Virus record (IMG/VR): IMGVR_UViG_3300013093_002068
Span: 1-50,478 of that record
DNA from: a virus
Length of the DNA: 50,478 nucleotides
Reading direction: 5' to 3' (one strand)
In this document: piece after piece, positions 25,446 through 33,509 of the stretch
Layout of the letters: every line of letters begins with the position of its first letter
How positions within the stretch are numbered: position 1 is the stretch's first letter
The notes under the pieces: generated by a model
Seen by the model: only the letters and a program-made list of their open reading frames with translations
What the model was told of the DNA's origin: nothing
The model's database searches: none
Translations under genes and position numbers: made by a program

Positions 25446-26260
25446 TAGTAAGTATCTAAATGATCTATGCCTAGTTTCTTGCGGAACTCATCAGTGAACA
25501 CGCAATCTATTCGTAGTGCATACTCTTGTTCGTTACTAGTATCTCCACCGTGCCAGTCTTCGTCATTCCAAAAGCCTGCATGTGAATTGATATAGTATTT
25601 GTTTTGTGTATCAGGATCCCAAATGTAGAATCCACGCTTGGTTCTATAACGGATGTGTATAAACTCGTTACGATGATCAGTATATGAATCTTTATCTAAC
25701 ACACCATTGTCTGCATCTAAATCTCTATGCTCAAATGCTAGTCCGTTATGATCGCAATGAAAGAATATCACACGTCCAATTTGGCTAATAATGTTTTGTT
25801 CTACTAGGCTGTTTACCCAACGGACAACACCTGGAAAGTATTTGCTTTCTTCAGTAGGTTCACGGACAGCATTACGCTGATTCCAATCGCCCTGTTCCCA
25901 TAAGAAATAGTATATGTAAGGATCGCTTGCACCTAGTACGCTTTTTAGATATCTGGTAAATGTATTGCGATTCTTAAAATCACTTAGGTCAGTAAAGTAT
26001 AAGTCATCACCATTCTTACGAATAGGATGTTCAGTAGGTAATGCCAGATATTCTTCAACAGCTTTATAGATAGGTTTCCAATTGACTGTATAGCTAGCGT
26101 CTTTCCAATCAAAGCCAGGTTTCATCCATGTGCCTTCTTTAGCATAATCTCTGGCCAACGCAAAGCCTCTGCATATTTCTGGATGCAGATCTACAAATCC
26201 TTGTATATCAAGATGTTCGTCTAAACTGATGTAGGGCTTTCCGCCAATTCCGCGTATCAT
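25445..26260 (-). CDS. Putative Fe(II)/2OG oxygenase-like protein
   Basis: 271 residues from the ATG at 26260 (MIRGIGGKPYIS). The core reads RVIFFHCDHNGLAFEHRDLD (an HxD in EHRD), HIRYRTKRGFYIWD, and DWHGGDTSNEQEYALRIDCVF with a distal His and Arg. That is consistent with a jelly-roll dioxygenase distinct from the small family. The first 150 residues (YFTDLSDFKNRNTFTRYLKS, YYFLWEQGDWNQR) are helical. It is first in a three-gene iron-enzyme operon. A weak late octamer (CATAAGTA) sits 5 nt before the start. Confidence 0.6.
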   Translation of the reverse strand: MIRGIGGKPYISLDEHLDIQGFVDLHPEICRGFALARDYAKEGTWMKPGFDWKDASYTVNWKPIYKAVEEYLALPTEHPIRKNGDDLYFTDLSDFKNRNTFTRYLKSVLGASDPYIYYFLWEQGDWNQRNAVREPTEESKYFPGVVRWVNSLVEQNIISQIGRVIFFHCDHNGLAFEHRDLDADNGVLDKDSYTDHRNEFIHIRYRTKRGFYIWDPDTQNKYYINSHAGFWNDEDWHGGDTSNEQEYALRIDCVFTDEFRKKLGIDHLDTY

Positions 26261-26274
26261 GCACGTACTTATGC

Positions 26275-26282
26275 TATAATTA
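26275..26282 (+). promoter_or_regulatory. Promoter-like octamer TATAATTA, 5 nt before ATG
   Basis: TATAATTA is one base from the late consensus and is followed by AGGGT and the ATG at 26288. The first six bases also read as an extended sigma-70 -10 (TGCTATAAT), without a good -35. Either way the transcript would begin at or beside the start codon. Confidence 0.45.
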
Positions 26283-26287
26283 AGGGT

Positions 26288-26980
26288 ATGCAAGACAACT
26301 TTGAATACTACTACAATCAAATACCTGGGGGCGAGCCCTGGAGAAACAACTTAGTTTATACCAGTTTGGTAAACAAAGACAAAACAGTATTTTGTCAATG
26401 GTTTAATAATGATAGCGAATATCACAAAGGTATGAACCAAGTAGATCCTGCACTAATGAAAGATAAATGGCAACGTGAGATGCACTTCTTATCTAACATG
26501 GCATGGCACAATCCAGATATGGTTCCTAAGATCCGCGAAGTAAATGTTCCAGAACGTAAGATCTATTTAGAAATAGATGGACCTGATCTATGGCAACGTA
26601 GCTTGAACAGAGCTTGCGACTTTGATGCGGTATTACCAGATTGGCAAGAACAGATGCTGGCTATCTTACAAGCACACAAAGACTTGGGATGGTATAAGAT
26701 TAGTCTACATCCTAACAGTTATTTTATTGTAGACGGAAAGTTAAAGAGCATCAACTACTTCTTTACCTATGATGATAAAGAAGCACCTATTACAGTAAAC
26801 AGTTTCCTTAGTCATATTAGCGAAGGCCGCAGGATAGAACTTAAGAAACATTCTGATGCTATGGGCATAGATTGGGATAAGCCTGCACCTATTAAAGATA
26901 TACAGATGCTGGCCTTTAATAGTTTTAGTGCAGACTATCCTAAAGAGTTTATCGAGCGTGCCAAAGAGATCTATGTATAA
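26288..26980 (+). CDS. Kinase-fold-like protein with altered catalytic residues
   Basis: 230 residues. KWQREMHFLSNM, VPKIREVN, KIYLEIDG, WQEQMLAILQAHKDLGWYK and then ISLHPNSYFIVDGKLKSINY follow the order of a protein-kinase/aminoglycoside-kinase fold. The catalytic-loop HRD aspartate and the DFG aspartate appear replaced (SLHPNS, INYFF), suggesting a pseudokinase or an atypical phosphotransferase. It is paralogous to the gene at 36159-36848. Both lie near small oxygenase-like genes, so they may serve the same pathway. The fold call is from sequence pattern only. Confidence 0.5.
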   Translation: MQDNFEYYYNQIPGGEPWRNNLVYTSLVNKDKTVFCQWFNNDSEYHKGMNQVDPALMKDKWQREMHFLSNMAWHNPDMVPKIREVNVPERKIYLEIDGPDLWQRSLNRACDFDAVLPDWQEQMLAILQAHKDLGWYKISLHPNSYFIVDGKLKSINYFFTYDDKEAPITVNSFLSHISEGRRIELKKHSDAMGIDWDKPAPIKDIQMLAFNSFSADYPKEFIERAKEIYV

Positions 26981-27524
26981 AGTCATACAGTGGACACAGC
27001 CGTTACGCTTAACGGAGTTTTATGCAGAAGCAGAACGTAGAGGCTTTGCTAATAACTCTAGTCAAAAGGCAATGATAGATTGTTTTAAGAATGAACGTGA
27101 GTGGGCTGTTTGGATTTTGTATCAAGATGATCGTGCTGTAGGATCTGTCGCGGCACATTCATTTCCAGAGATGGGTCCTAATGCTTATCGTGTGCTTGCA
27201 CGTACATGTACGTTTGGAGATGCAAGACCTAACGGCGGACTTATTACTACTAAGAAACTAATTGCTGAACATCAGAACTTAACAGATCAATTCTTGTTAC
27301 CAACGTGTATTGAGTGGGCCAAAGGAGAATTGTATGCTACCAGCAACGAAAGCACAGTTGCCAGTCAACGTCTAGTACACAGACATTATTTTCCTACACT
27401 GGCCAAGTTAGGTATCGCAGAAAGAGTATGCGAAATGAATTATCGTAACACAGATCAAACTGTCTGGCGCATCTATCCAGACAAGTTCCTTGAGAACCTA
27501 GAACGTTATCCTAGATGGATCTAA
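26973..27524 (+). CDS. GNAT-like acetyltransferase family protein
   Basis: 183 residues from the ATG at 26973 (MYKVIQWTQPLRLTEFYAEA), overlapping the upstream gene by 8 nt. REWAVWILYQDDRAVGSVAAHSF is like the β-strand pair in GNAT N-acyltransferases; the expected RxxGxG/A acetyl-CoA loop is not obvious. GELYATSNESTVASQRLVHRHYF resembles the later helix/strand where family members place a Tyr. Similar proteins are widespread in marine T4-type phages from memory. The 3' end overlaps the convergent SDR gene. Acyl donor and acceptor unknown. Confidence 0.6.
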   Translation: MYKVIQWTQPLRLTEFYAEAERRGFANNSSQKAMIDCFKNEREWAVWILYQDDRAVGSVAAHSFPEMGPNAYRVLARTCTFGDARPNGGLITTKKLIAEHQNLTDQFLLPTCIEWAKGELYATSNESTVASQRLVHRHYFPTLAKLGIAERVCEMNYRNTDQTVWRIYPDKFLENLERYPRWI

Positions 27525-28091
27525 TCCGGGATTGATGCGTTTAAATTCGCTGTAGACAAAAGGTGTTAGTTTCCATCTAAACTCAGCTTGCCTAATAGAA
27601 GGATGATTCAACCAAAACGCAATAGTATCAACGATGTCTTTATGACTAGTTGTATTGTCGCTAACAAACGCTGATTCATCTTTTTCTTCTATAGTAGTGC
27701 CTTCTATAAAACTTAAATCTAAATGCAGGATTGGAATAGACTTAGGATCTATACTAGCAAGTCTGCAGGCTTCTGCTAATTCTTGTTTGTCGTGTACATA
27801 TTGAGTTGGAATAATCTCAGGATAGAAGCGACTAACACTACCCATAACTACCATCTTCTTTACATTATCTTTTAAGGCATTAAGTAACTTTAACTGTTGC
27901 TGATCACGATATGCGTTATTGATAAACAATGCACAGCCACTTGCAGCTTCTACTACCTTGTCAAAGTCTGTTTCAATATCGTATCCGTTGCTACGACTAA
28001 GCCCTTCAACTTCCCAGTTACCTAACGATTGGAAGTATTCGTATATAGATTTACCAATGCCACTAGTATGTCCTGTGATTACAACTTTCAT
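27498..28091 (-). CDS. Short-chain dehydrogenase/reductase-like protein
   Basis: 197 residues. VVITGHTSGIGKSIYEYFQ is the TGxxxGIG NAD(P)-binding loop, CALFINNAYRD the NNAG-like motif, VVMGSVSRF the catalytic Ser and YVHDKQELAEA the Tyr/Lys pair, so the active-site set S-Y-K is complete. It is shorter than the usual 250 residues and lacks much of the substrate loop. It is a duplicate of its upstream neighbour. Last gene of the 30.6-27.5 kb leftward operon. Likely oxidises or reduces a hydroxyl or keto group on an unknown pathway intermediate. Confidence 0.75.
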   Translation of the reverse strand: MKVVITGHTSGIGKSIYEYFQSLGNWEVEGLSRSNGYDIETDFDKVVEAASGCALFINNAYRDQQQLKLLNALKDNVKKMVVMGSVSRFYPEIIPTQYVHDKQELAEACRLASIDPKSIPILHLDLSFIEGTTIEEKDESAFVSDNTTSHKDIVDTIAFWLNHPSIRQAEFRWKLTPFVYSEFKRINPGLDPSRITF

Positions 28092-28552
28092 CTATTAGGT
28101 TCTCCGGGATTAAATGCTACACAGTTTACTGTAGGATTGGCTAACCAAAAGTCTATTGTGTCTGTTATCAATTTAGGATTGTTGTGGCTTTCACCTGTCA
28201 GCTGTAGTAACAAGATGTCTGCTTTGGTAGCAGAACTGTTAGCAACTTCTAACACACGTTCTTTTAGTTCTTTCTTATGTATGCTGTACAAGGGCATTTC
28301 AGGATCTGGATAATCGGAAGCTATGCTGCCCATTACAACCATCTTAGCAACGCTAGCGTACAGTTGGTTAAAGATATCTATTTGAAGTCCTGTTATGTAT
28401 GCGTTGTTGATAAACAAGTCGCAACCTACAGCAGATTCAATTATCTTATCTCCACGATTAAGCTCTACAACTTCCCACCCTAATTGATTAAAGTGTTCAG
28501 CTAGAGATTTACCAATGCCGCGTGTTGTTCCTGTTATACAAACCTTAGACAT
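28088..28552 (-). CDS. Short-chain dehydrogenase/reductase-like protein, short paralogue
   Basis: 154 residues from the ATG at 28552 (MSKVCITGTTRGIGKSLAEHF), overlapping the upstream stop by 8 nt. CDLFINNAYITG, KMVVMGSIAS and YSIHKKELKE mirror the neighbour at 27498-28091. The C terminus ends soon after IDFWLANPTVN, so the substrate-binding end is reduced even further. A tandem duplicate, possibly acting as a heterodimer with its partner; that is inference from adjacency and 4-nt overlap. Confidence 0.7.
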   Translation of the reverse strand: MSKVCITGTTRGIGKSLAEHFNQLGWEVVELNRGDKIIESAVGCDLFINNAYITGLQIDIFNQLYASVAKMVVMGSIASDYPDPEMPLYSIHKKELKERVLEVANSSATKADILLLQLTGESHNNPKLITDTIDFWLANPTVNCVAFNPGEPNR

Positions 28553-29213
28553 ATTTGATATCAAACCTTTTGCTGTCGAAAGCAGACAATTCATCTTTTA
28601 CATGTTCTGCTATACTAAACGATACAAACGTATCTTTGTAGACAAAATTATCTAATGTGCCTTCTTGGTTCTTACGATTAAGCCAAGGACTTATTTGATT
28701 GTCAAACTGATAGCGATAATCAAACTGATCATACGTTGGAGTTATTTCAACAGCTACTAGGTCAGTGTGATGGCTATGTTTTAAAGGCTCACGCACTACT
28801 AATTGTCTGCGTGGCACACTACCATAGTTACTGGCTGTATGTATTCTATTAGCAAACATATATCTCCAACGATTATCCTGTAGTTGTTTATACATTTCTT
28901 TTTTATCTAAATCAATTAGATAAGAATGTTCGCCTGTTAAATTTAAATGCCAACGATTATCAATATCAGCATGTGCCATATAACTCGCTCCGGGCTCTAA
29001 AGTAATAATACGAGCTTCACCTATACTATAAGGTAATGTATCTAATACTTGTTCCCATACTGTTCCTTTAAACTCATCGCTAATGATCCAAGGGTCGTAA
29101 AAGAAATCGCCTGTTGGCTTATTCAATACAATACGATTACCTGTGATTGGATGTTCTGCTAATGCTTGTTCTATAAGTCCAGGAGGACATTGCCATATTG
29201 TTGCGTTGATCAT
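28545..29213 (-). CDS. Fe(II)/2OG dioxygenase-like protein (Asp/Asn hydroxylase-like)
   Basis: 222 residues. ARIITLEPGASYMAHADIDN has the HxD (H-A-D), HLNLTGEHSYLIDL the following strand, and RIHTASNYGSVPRRQLVVRE the distal His with the 2OG-binding Arg. The C-terminal 70 residues are outside the core (YQFDNQISPWLNRKNQ). It overlaps the radical-SAM gene upstream by 4 nt and the SDR downstream by 8 nt, so radical-SAM, oxygenase and two SDRs are produced as a set. Confidence 0.68.
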   Translation of the reverse strand: MINATIWQCPPGLIEQALAEHPITGNRIVLNKPTGDFFYDPWIISDEFKGTVWEQVLDTLPYSIGEARIITLEPGASYMAHADIDNRWHLNLTGEHSYLIDLDKKEMYKQLQDNRWRYMFANRIHTASNYGSVPRRQLVVREPLKHSHHTDLVAVEITPTYDQFDYRYQFDNQISPWLNRKNQEGTLDNFVYKDTFVSFSIAEHVKDELSAFDSKRFDIKYV

Positions 29214-30637
29214 ATTAGATGCCCTAGCTCTGGAAATGTTTCTTTGAAGTTGGTCTTACGTTGTGCATCCATAGTTGTTACATATTCTTTAAAGTCAGGA
29301 AGCAAGTTTGTATGATCCTCAGCATCCATCCAATCTAATATACTTTCCCAGCGTTTCCATCCGTACGGATTAACTTCCCAGAATTCCTTATCCTGTGTAT
29401 AGTGTTTCCATAACCAATCCTGCAACTCTGCAAATAGTTTACGCACTTCTGCTTTATCTTCTTTAGGCAATACACGTAGACTTAACCACGTAGGGATCCA
29501 TAGCAGGTGTACTCCTACAAGTCCGCCGCCCATTATCTGACCAGATGCGTTTGTATCCATGTTAATCTTTTTAAAGTCGCTCTTAACTTTCCATTTGATA
29601 AACTCTGGAATATGTTTGATGTTTAAGATCTGTACAGCAAGTGCTATGTTAGTTTGTATGTTGTCGGGTGTGTTATCTAATCTACGCAAGTTCTGTTCTA
29701 TAGTAGCCCAGTCGCTAGGATAACGGATGTAATGATTGCGCTCGCCCATACCATCTAAACTAAATCCAACTTTAACTTTTTTAAACTGTGTCCATATCTC
29801 AATGATTTCTTCATTAAGTAGAAGACCATTAGTATTGTAACGTAGGCTAATTTGGTTTGCAAATCCACGACGGATTATTTCTTCTAGGAACATCTTGTGT
29901 TCTTTGATCAGCAAGGGCTCACCGCCAGCAAAATATAACTGTTTGATGTTAGGAATTTGATCGTATATCTGTTCCCAGAACGCAGGATTCTCATGCCACT
30001 TGTTATTAAAGTCATCAGCGGTCCAATCCATTTGTTTTTTAATTAACGGACTTTGGAATATAGGATAGACTTTCTTATGTTCAGGAACCCACATGCTACT
30101 ATCATGTGGACTACACATAATACATTTTAAGTTACAGGTGTGTCCTAAGCGTAAGTCTAAGTATTGTAACTTATAAGGAACAGTTCCGTCTGCTTCAGTT
30201 TCTGCAATAAGTTCTTTAATGTCTAGCTGTTCTTCTAGATGCCATGTACCTGTTTCCCAAACACGTTTGCTTACAATACCTTTGGCTTCTTCTTCATAGC
30301 ATTTTAAACAGCTGGCGGGAACTTCTCCAGCAAGCATTGTCTTACGTACACTTTTCATGTAGTCATTGTTAAATGCTTCTGTTGGTAAATCCTGTGCAAA
30401 GTTAGCAGGTTTACCATCTTCCATTTTAACTAGGCCAACAGTATAGTCACCACTGTCTGCGCCACTGGCATTAGCAACACAGCATATACGCATATCACCA
30501 TTTGGGCGAGTTGCTAAGTGTATCCATGGTAGGACACACAGCGATTGAGATCCTGTAACATCGGCTAATTGTTTTTGCCATTTACCAAGTTGTGTGTCTT
30601 CAGGCTGTAACCAAAAAACCTTTGCTGTGTCATTCAT
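29210..30637 (-). CDS. Radical-SAM enzyme with twitch/SPASM-like N-terminal Cys domain
   Basis: 475 residues, the longest radical-SAM protein here. CNLKCIMC (C168, C172, C175), then FAGGEPLLIKEH and FSLDGMGERNHYIRYPSDW, typical of the twitch-domain phage group. The N-terminal domain has SLCVLPWIHLATRPNGDMRI followed by CC (52-53) and SCLKC (109-113), a probable second cluster. It is close to the gene at 42110-43402 (same SLCVxPWIHL start). First gene of a four-gene operon, with the ATG 5 nt after a consensus late octamer inside a perfect 15-nt inverted repeat. Confidence 0.88.
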   Translation of the reverse strand: MNDTAKVFWLQPEDTQLGKWQKQLADVTGSQSLCVLPWIHLATRPNGDMRICCVANASGADSGDYTVGLVKMEDGKPANFAQDLPTEAFNNDYMKSVRKTMLAGEVPASCLKCYEEEAKGIVSKRVWETGTWHLEEQLDIKELIAETEADGTVPYKLQYLDLRLGHTCNLKCIMCSPHDSSMWVPEHKKVYPIFQSPLIKKQMDWTADDFNNKWHENPAFWEQIYDQIPNIKQLYFAGGEPLLIKEHKMFLEEIIRRGFANQISLRYNTNGLLLNEEIIEIWTQFKKVKVGFSLDGMGERNHYIRYPSDWATIEQNLRRLDNTPDNIQTNIALAVQILNIKHIPEFIKWKVKSDFKKINMDTNASGQIMGGGLVGVHLLWIPTWLSLRVLPKEDKAEVRKLFAELQDWLWKHYTQDKEFWEVNPYGWKRWESILDWMDAEDHTNLLPDFKEYVTTMDAQRKTNFKETFPELGHLI

Positions 30638-30642
30638 GCGAA

Positions 30643-30650
30643 TATTTATA
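30643..30650 (-). promoter_or_regulatory. Consensus T4 late promoter TATAAATA, 5 nt before ATG
   Basis: Leftward octamer followed by TTCGC and the ATG at 30637; sole visible promoter for the four-gene operon down to 27498. Confidence 0.7.
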
Positions 30651-30665
30651 TGCTACTATAATGAC

Positions 30666-30673
30666 CATAAATA
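30666..30673 (+). promoter_or_regulatory. T4-type late promoter octamer CATAAATA, 5 nt before ATG
   Basis: Rightward octamer followed by TTCGC and the ATG at 30679. It drives the five-gene operon up to 34966. Confidence 0.6.
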
Positions 30674-30678
30674 TTCGC

Positions 30679-31542
30679 ATGACACGCTATAAGATCGCTC
30701 CATCATACTCTGCAGAATATCTAGAAGTTGAAAGACCTCAACCACTTTCTGACAATCTTATCGAGTCAACAATACAAGATGTACTTTCTGGTAAAATGGA
30801 TCGTGATATTACAGACACAGTCTACACCAATTTTAAAAAAGAAATGACAGATTGGTTAAAAGATAGTAAAATTAATACTATATCTGGATTTGATCAATTC
30901 AATCGTGTAGACATTATCAACGGGTGTACACAGTTTATTGATAGTTTGTATATGAAAGGTCCTGTACAAACACTAAAAGGTGATTATAGATATCACAGCA
31001 GGCTAAATCCAAATTTAGTTTATAGTATCCCAGGATACTTGCGTAAAGGATTACCATTAATAATTGCTATGCCGTTCCCAAGCACAGGAGCGCCGCATAT
31101 ACAAATGAAGGATATATTAGATGAGTGTTTGGATAAACAGATTGCTGTACACATTGATGGGGCTTGGATTAGCTGTTGCCGTGATATTGAGTTTGATTTC
31201 AATCACCCAGCTATACGTTCGTTTGGAATTAGTCTTTCCAAAGGTCTTGGGCTTGGCTGGAATCGTATAGGGCTGCGCTGGACTAGAGATACTGAAGCTG
31301 ATTCAATTACTATCATGAACGACTTTCGTATGAATCTACGGGCACCTGCAATGATTGGGTTACACTTTATTAGAAAGTTTCCTGTAGATTACCTATGGAC
31401 AACGCACAGCCGTAGTTACTATAAAGTTTGTTATGACTTTAATCTCATGCCAACTAACAGTATCTATCTAGCACTACGTGATGGACAGCCTGTAGGAGTA
31501 AGTCCGTTAATAAGGTATTTAGAAAATGCAGATGTTTCATGA
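30679..31542 (+). CDS. PLP-dependent aminotransferase-like enzyme (fold type I)
   Basis: 287 residues from the ATG at 30679 (MTRYKIAPSY). With this start the PLP-nitrogen Asp (VHIDGAW, D160) and the PLP lysine (ISLSKGLG, K188) fall at exactly the same positions as in the paralogue at 19071-19976, which supports the choice over ATGs at 30661 and upstream. MPFPSTG and RIGLRWTR are also shared. It is compact for the fold. Co-transcribed with a QueC-like PP-loop enzyme, two radical-SAM enzymes and a sulfotransferase, so probably part of a biosynthetic route. Confidence 0.75.
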   Translation: MTRYKIAPSYSAEYLEVERPQPLSDNLIESTIQDVLSGKMDRDITDTVYTNFKKEMTDWLKDSKINTISGFDQFNRVDIINGCTQFIDSLYMKGPVQTLKGDYRYHSRLNPNLVYSIPGYLRKGLPLIIAMPFPSTGAPHIQMKDILDECLDKQIAVHIDGAWISCCRDIEFDFNHPAIRSFGISLSKGLGLGWNRIGLRWTRDTEADSITIMNDFRMNLRAPAMIGLHFIRKFPVDYLWTTHSRSYYKVCYDFNLMPTNSIYLALRDGQPVGVSPLIRYLENADVS

Positions 31543-32257
31543 TATAGACGGTGTGCGTATTCCATTTAATAAAGACTGGAATAGTATTGCTATAAGTTTA
31601 AGTGGAGGTGCTGATAGTGCCTTGCTAGCCTACCTATTGTGTAGCCTAATACCAAACGATATGTTAGTACACGTTATTAGCCATACTAGGATGTGGAAGA
31701 CTCGCCCGTGGCAACAGGAAGATAGCAAGAGAGTTTTTAATTGGTTGTCTGTAAGATTTCCAAAAATAAAAATGATACGGCATGTTAATTTCATTGCACC
31801 AGATATAGAGTACGGTAACATAGGTCCTAGTATTCCTGATGAATACAATAAATTTGTCAGCGGAGATAATATACAACAAAGAGCATACGCAGAATGGCTT
31901 TGTCACAAGTACAATGTCAAAGCCTATTACAATGCTGTAACACACAATCCTAGAGATATAGACCTAGGAGGTATGACGGAACGTAATGTTGAACGTAATG
32001 CCGACACTGAACATCTAGAGTACATGATACACATGGATATTGTTGCTAGTCATCCTTTCCGTTTTATTGATAAGTCATGGATAGTTGCACAATATAAGAG
32101 ATTAGATATCATGGAGTTGTTTGATATAACTCGCAGTTGTGAAGGTGAGTTTGAAGGATTAGATTATAAAACATACAAGCCAGGACAAGTAGTTCCAACA
32201 TGTGGAGAATGTTTCTGGTGTAAAGAACGAGAGTGGGCGATTGAACAAAACAAGTAA
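31526..32257 (+). CDS. PP-loop ATPase, QueC-like (7-cyano-7-deazaguanine synthase-like)
   Basis: 243 residues. The pyrophosphate loop is SLSGGADSALLAY (residues about 25-37). The C terminus has DITRSCEG, then CGECFWCKEREWA, like the C-x2-C-x2-C zinc site and trailing Arg of QueC. QueC makes preQ0, the precursor of deazaguanine bases used by some phages to modify DNA. The usual GCNYxD segment of QueC is replaced (AVTHNPRDIDLGG), and no QueD, QueE or FolE homologue is visible here. It may therefore be an ATP-dependent amide/nitrile-forming enzyme with another substrate. Overlaps both neighbours. Confidence 0.65.
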   Translation: MQMFHDIDGVRIPFNKDWNSIAISLSGGADSALLAYLLCSLIPNDMLVHVISHTRMWKTRPWQQEDSKRVFNWLSVRFPKIKMIRHVNFIAPDIEYGNIGPSIPDEYNKFVSGDNIQQRAYAEWLCHKYNVKAYYNAVTHNPRDIDLGGMTERNVERNADTEHLEYMIHMDIVASHPFRFIDKSWIVAQYKRLDIMELFDITRSCEGEFEGLDYKTYKPGQVVPTCGECFWCKEREWAIEQNK

Positions 32258-33509
32258 AACATTTTGTATGCACCCATTCACGGGGTTAGCAACTAGAGAA
32301 GACGGCGCCATATGTGCTTGCTGTCGTAGCCATCCTATTGGCTTTATACAAGATGATACTTTAGAAGGTATTTGGAATAACACTACAATGAAGCGTATTC
32401 GTAAACAAGTGCTTAACAACGAGCGTCCTCCAGAGTGTGAACCTTGTTTTAGTTTAGAGGATCAGGGTGTAGAGAGTTTACGAATGCGACACATCGCAGG
32501 TAAAATTCCAGAAGCACGTATTAACTTATATCCTAACGCATTAGATAAACTAAAAGAAGATTACTCAATGCCGTTTGAGATTCCTACAATGGAACTTAAA
32601 CTAAACAACCTGTGTAATCTTAAATGTCGAATGTGTCATCCTATGGATAGCACAAGCTGGAACGACTGGAGTGAAGTTAAAGAGTTCTATAGACGTGAAG
32701 GTAACATCATGTATGCTATCGTAGAACAACATAACTTAGAAGAAAAACCATTTCTTGATAAGTTTCAAGACAGCCCAGAATGGTGGGCGAGTTTAGAAAA
32801 ACTATTGCCCTATTTTAGACGAGTAGAGTTTGCGGGCGGCGAGCCTTTAATGGATCCACAGCACTATCGTATATTAGATATGCTTAAACCTTACGGGCAT
32901 CAAATAGAATTAAAGTATGCGACTAATGGCACAACATTAGGAATTTCAAAAGGAAGAACTATACATGAATATTGGCCAGCTTTTAGATCAGTTGCCGTTA
33001 ACGTCAGCCTTGATGGCATTGGGTCTGTTTACGACTACATACGTGGTAACGCTGACTGGACTCAGGTTGTACAGAATATTAAAGAGATACAAACGATCCC
33101 GAATGTCCGTAGAATCGTCGGAGCCGTTACTGTACAAGTAAGCAACGTACTAACCTTAGATAAGATGATAGAGTACTTCTTAAACGACTTAGGTATTATA
33201 TTCCATACACATCGTGTAGAATATCCTAAGCTGTTGTCAGCACAAGTATTACCTAAAGAGTTACGTGAGCTAGCTGTTGAAAGATTACAAGCTGTAAGCC
33301 TACGTGTCAAAGACTTTAAGATGTGCAAGGATAATCCAGAAGTATTAGAATACACACTTGGACAAATACAAGACAACATTAACTATCTACAAGCACGTGA
33401 TCAAAGCGAGCTATGGCAAGACTGTATTATGTTTAACAGACGATTAGATCGTTCACGACTTAGCAAAACATTTGAAATGGTTAATCCGGAGTTTGTAAAG
33501 TATGTTTAA
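32241..33509 (+). CDS. Radical-SAM enzyme with twitch/SPASM-like N-terminal Cys domain
   Basis: About 422 residues from a TTG at 32241 (LNKTSKTFCMHPF); a GTG at 32202 is the other possibility. No ATG precedes the conserved CMHPF start seen in relatives. CNLCNLKCRMC carries the triad (C125, C129, C132 from the TTG), FAGGEPLMDPQH follows, and NVSLDGIGSVYDYIRGNADW matches the 29210 and 42110 genes. The N-terminal CACC and CEPC pairs likely bind another cluster. It overlaps the PP-loop gene by 17 nt. Substrate unknown. Confidence 0.82.
   Translation: MNKTSKTFCMHPFTGLATREDGAICACCRSHPIGFIQDDTLEGIWNNTTMKRIRKQVLNNERPPECEPCFSLEDQGVESLRMRHIAGKIPEARINLYPNALDKLKEDYSMPFEIPTMELKLNNLCNLKCRMCHPMDSTSWNDWSEVKEFYRREGNIMYAIVEQHNLEEKPFLDKFQDSPEWWASLEKLLPYFRRVEFAGGEPLMDPQHYRILDMLKPYGHQIELKYATNGTTLGISKGRTIHEYWPAFRSVAVNVSLDGIGSVYDYIRGNADWTQVVQNIKEIQTIPNVRRIVGAVTVQVSNVLTLDKMIEYFLNDLGIIFHTHRVEYPKLLSAQVLPKELRELAVERLQAVSLRVKDFKMCKDNPEVLEYTLGQIQDNINYLQARDQSELWQDCIMFNRRLDRSRLSKTFEMVNPEFVKYV

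Larger units (their letters stand above)
30635..30681. repeat. Perfect 15-nt inverted repeat holding two divergent start codons and late promoters
   Basis: Arms CATGCGAATATTTAT (30635-30649) and ATAAATATTCGCATG (30667-30681) are exact reverse complements around a 17-nt spacer. Each arm contains an octamer, the 5-nt spacer TTCGC and the ATG of one of the divergent genes, so the two transcription/translation start regions are mirror images. Confidence 0.8.

Noticed and set aside
30592-30678. N-terminal extension of the PLP enzyme at 30679
   Set aside because: The extension crosses the divergent promoter repeat, and the shorter form aligns D160/K188 with its paralogue.
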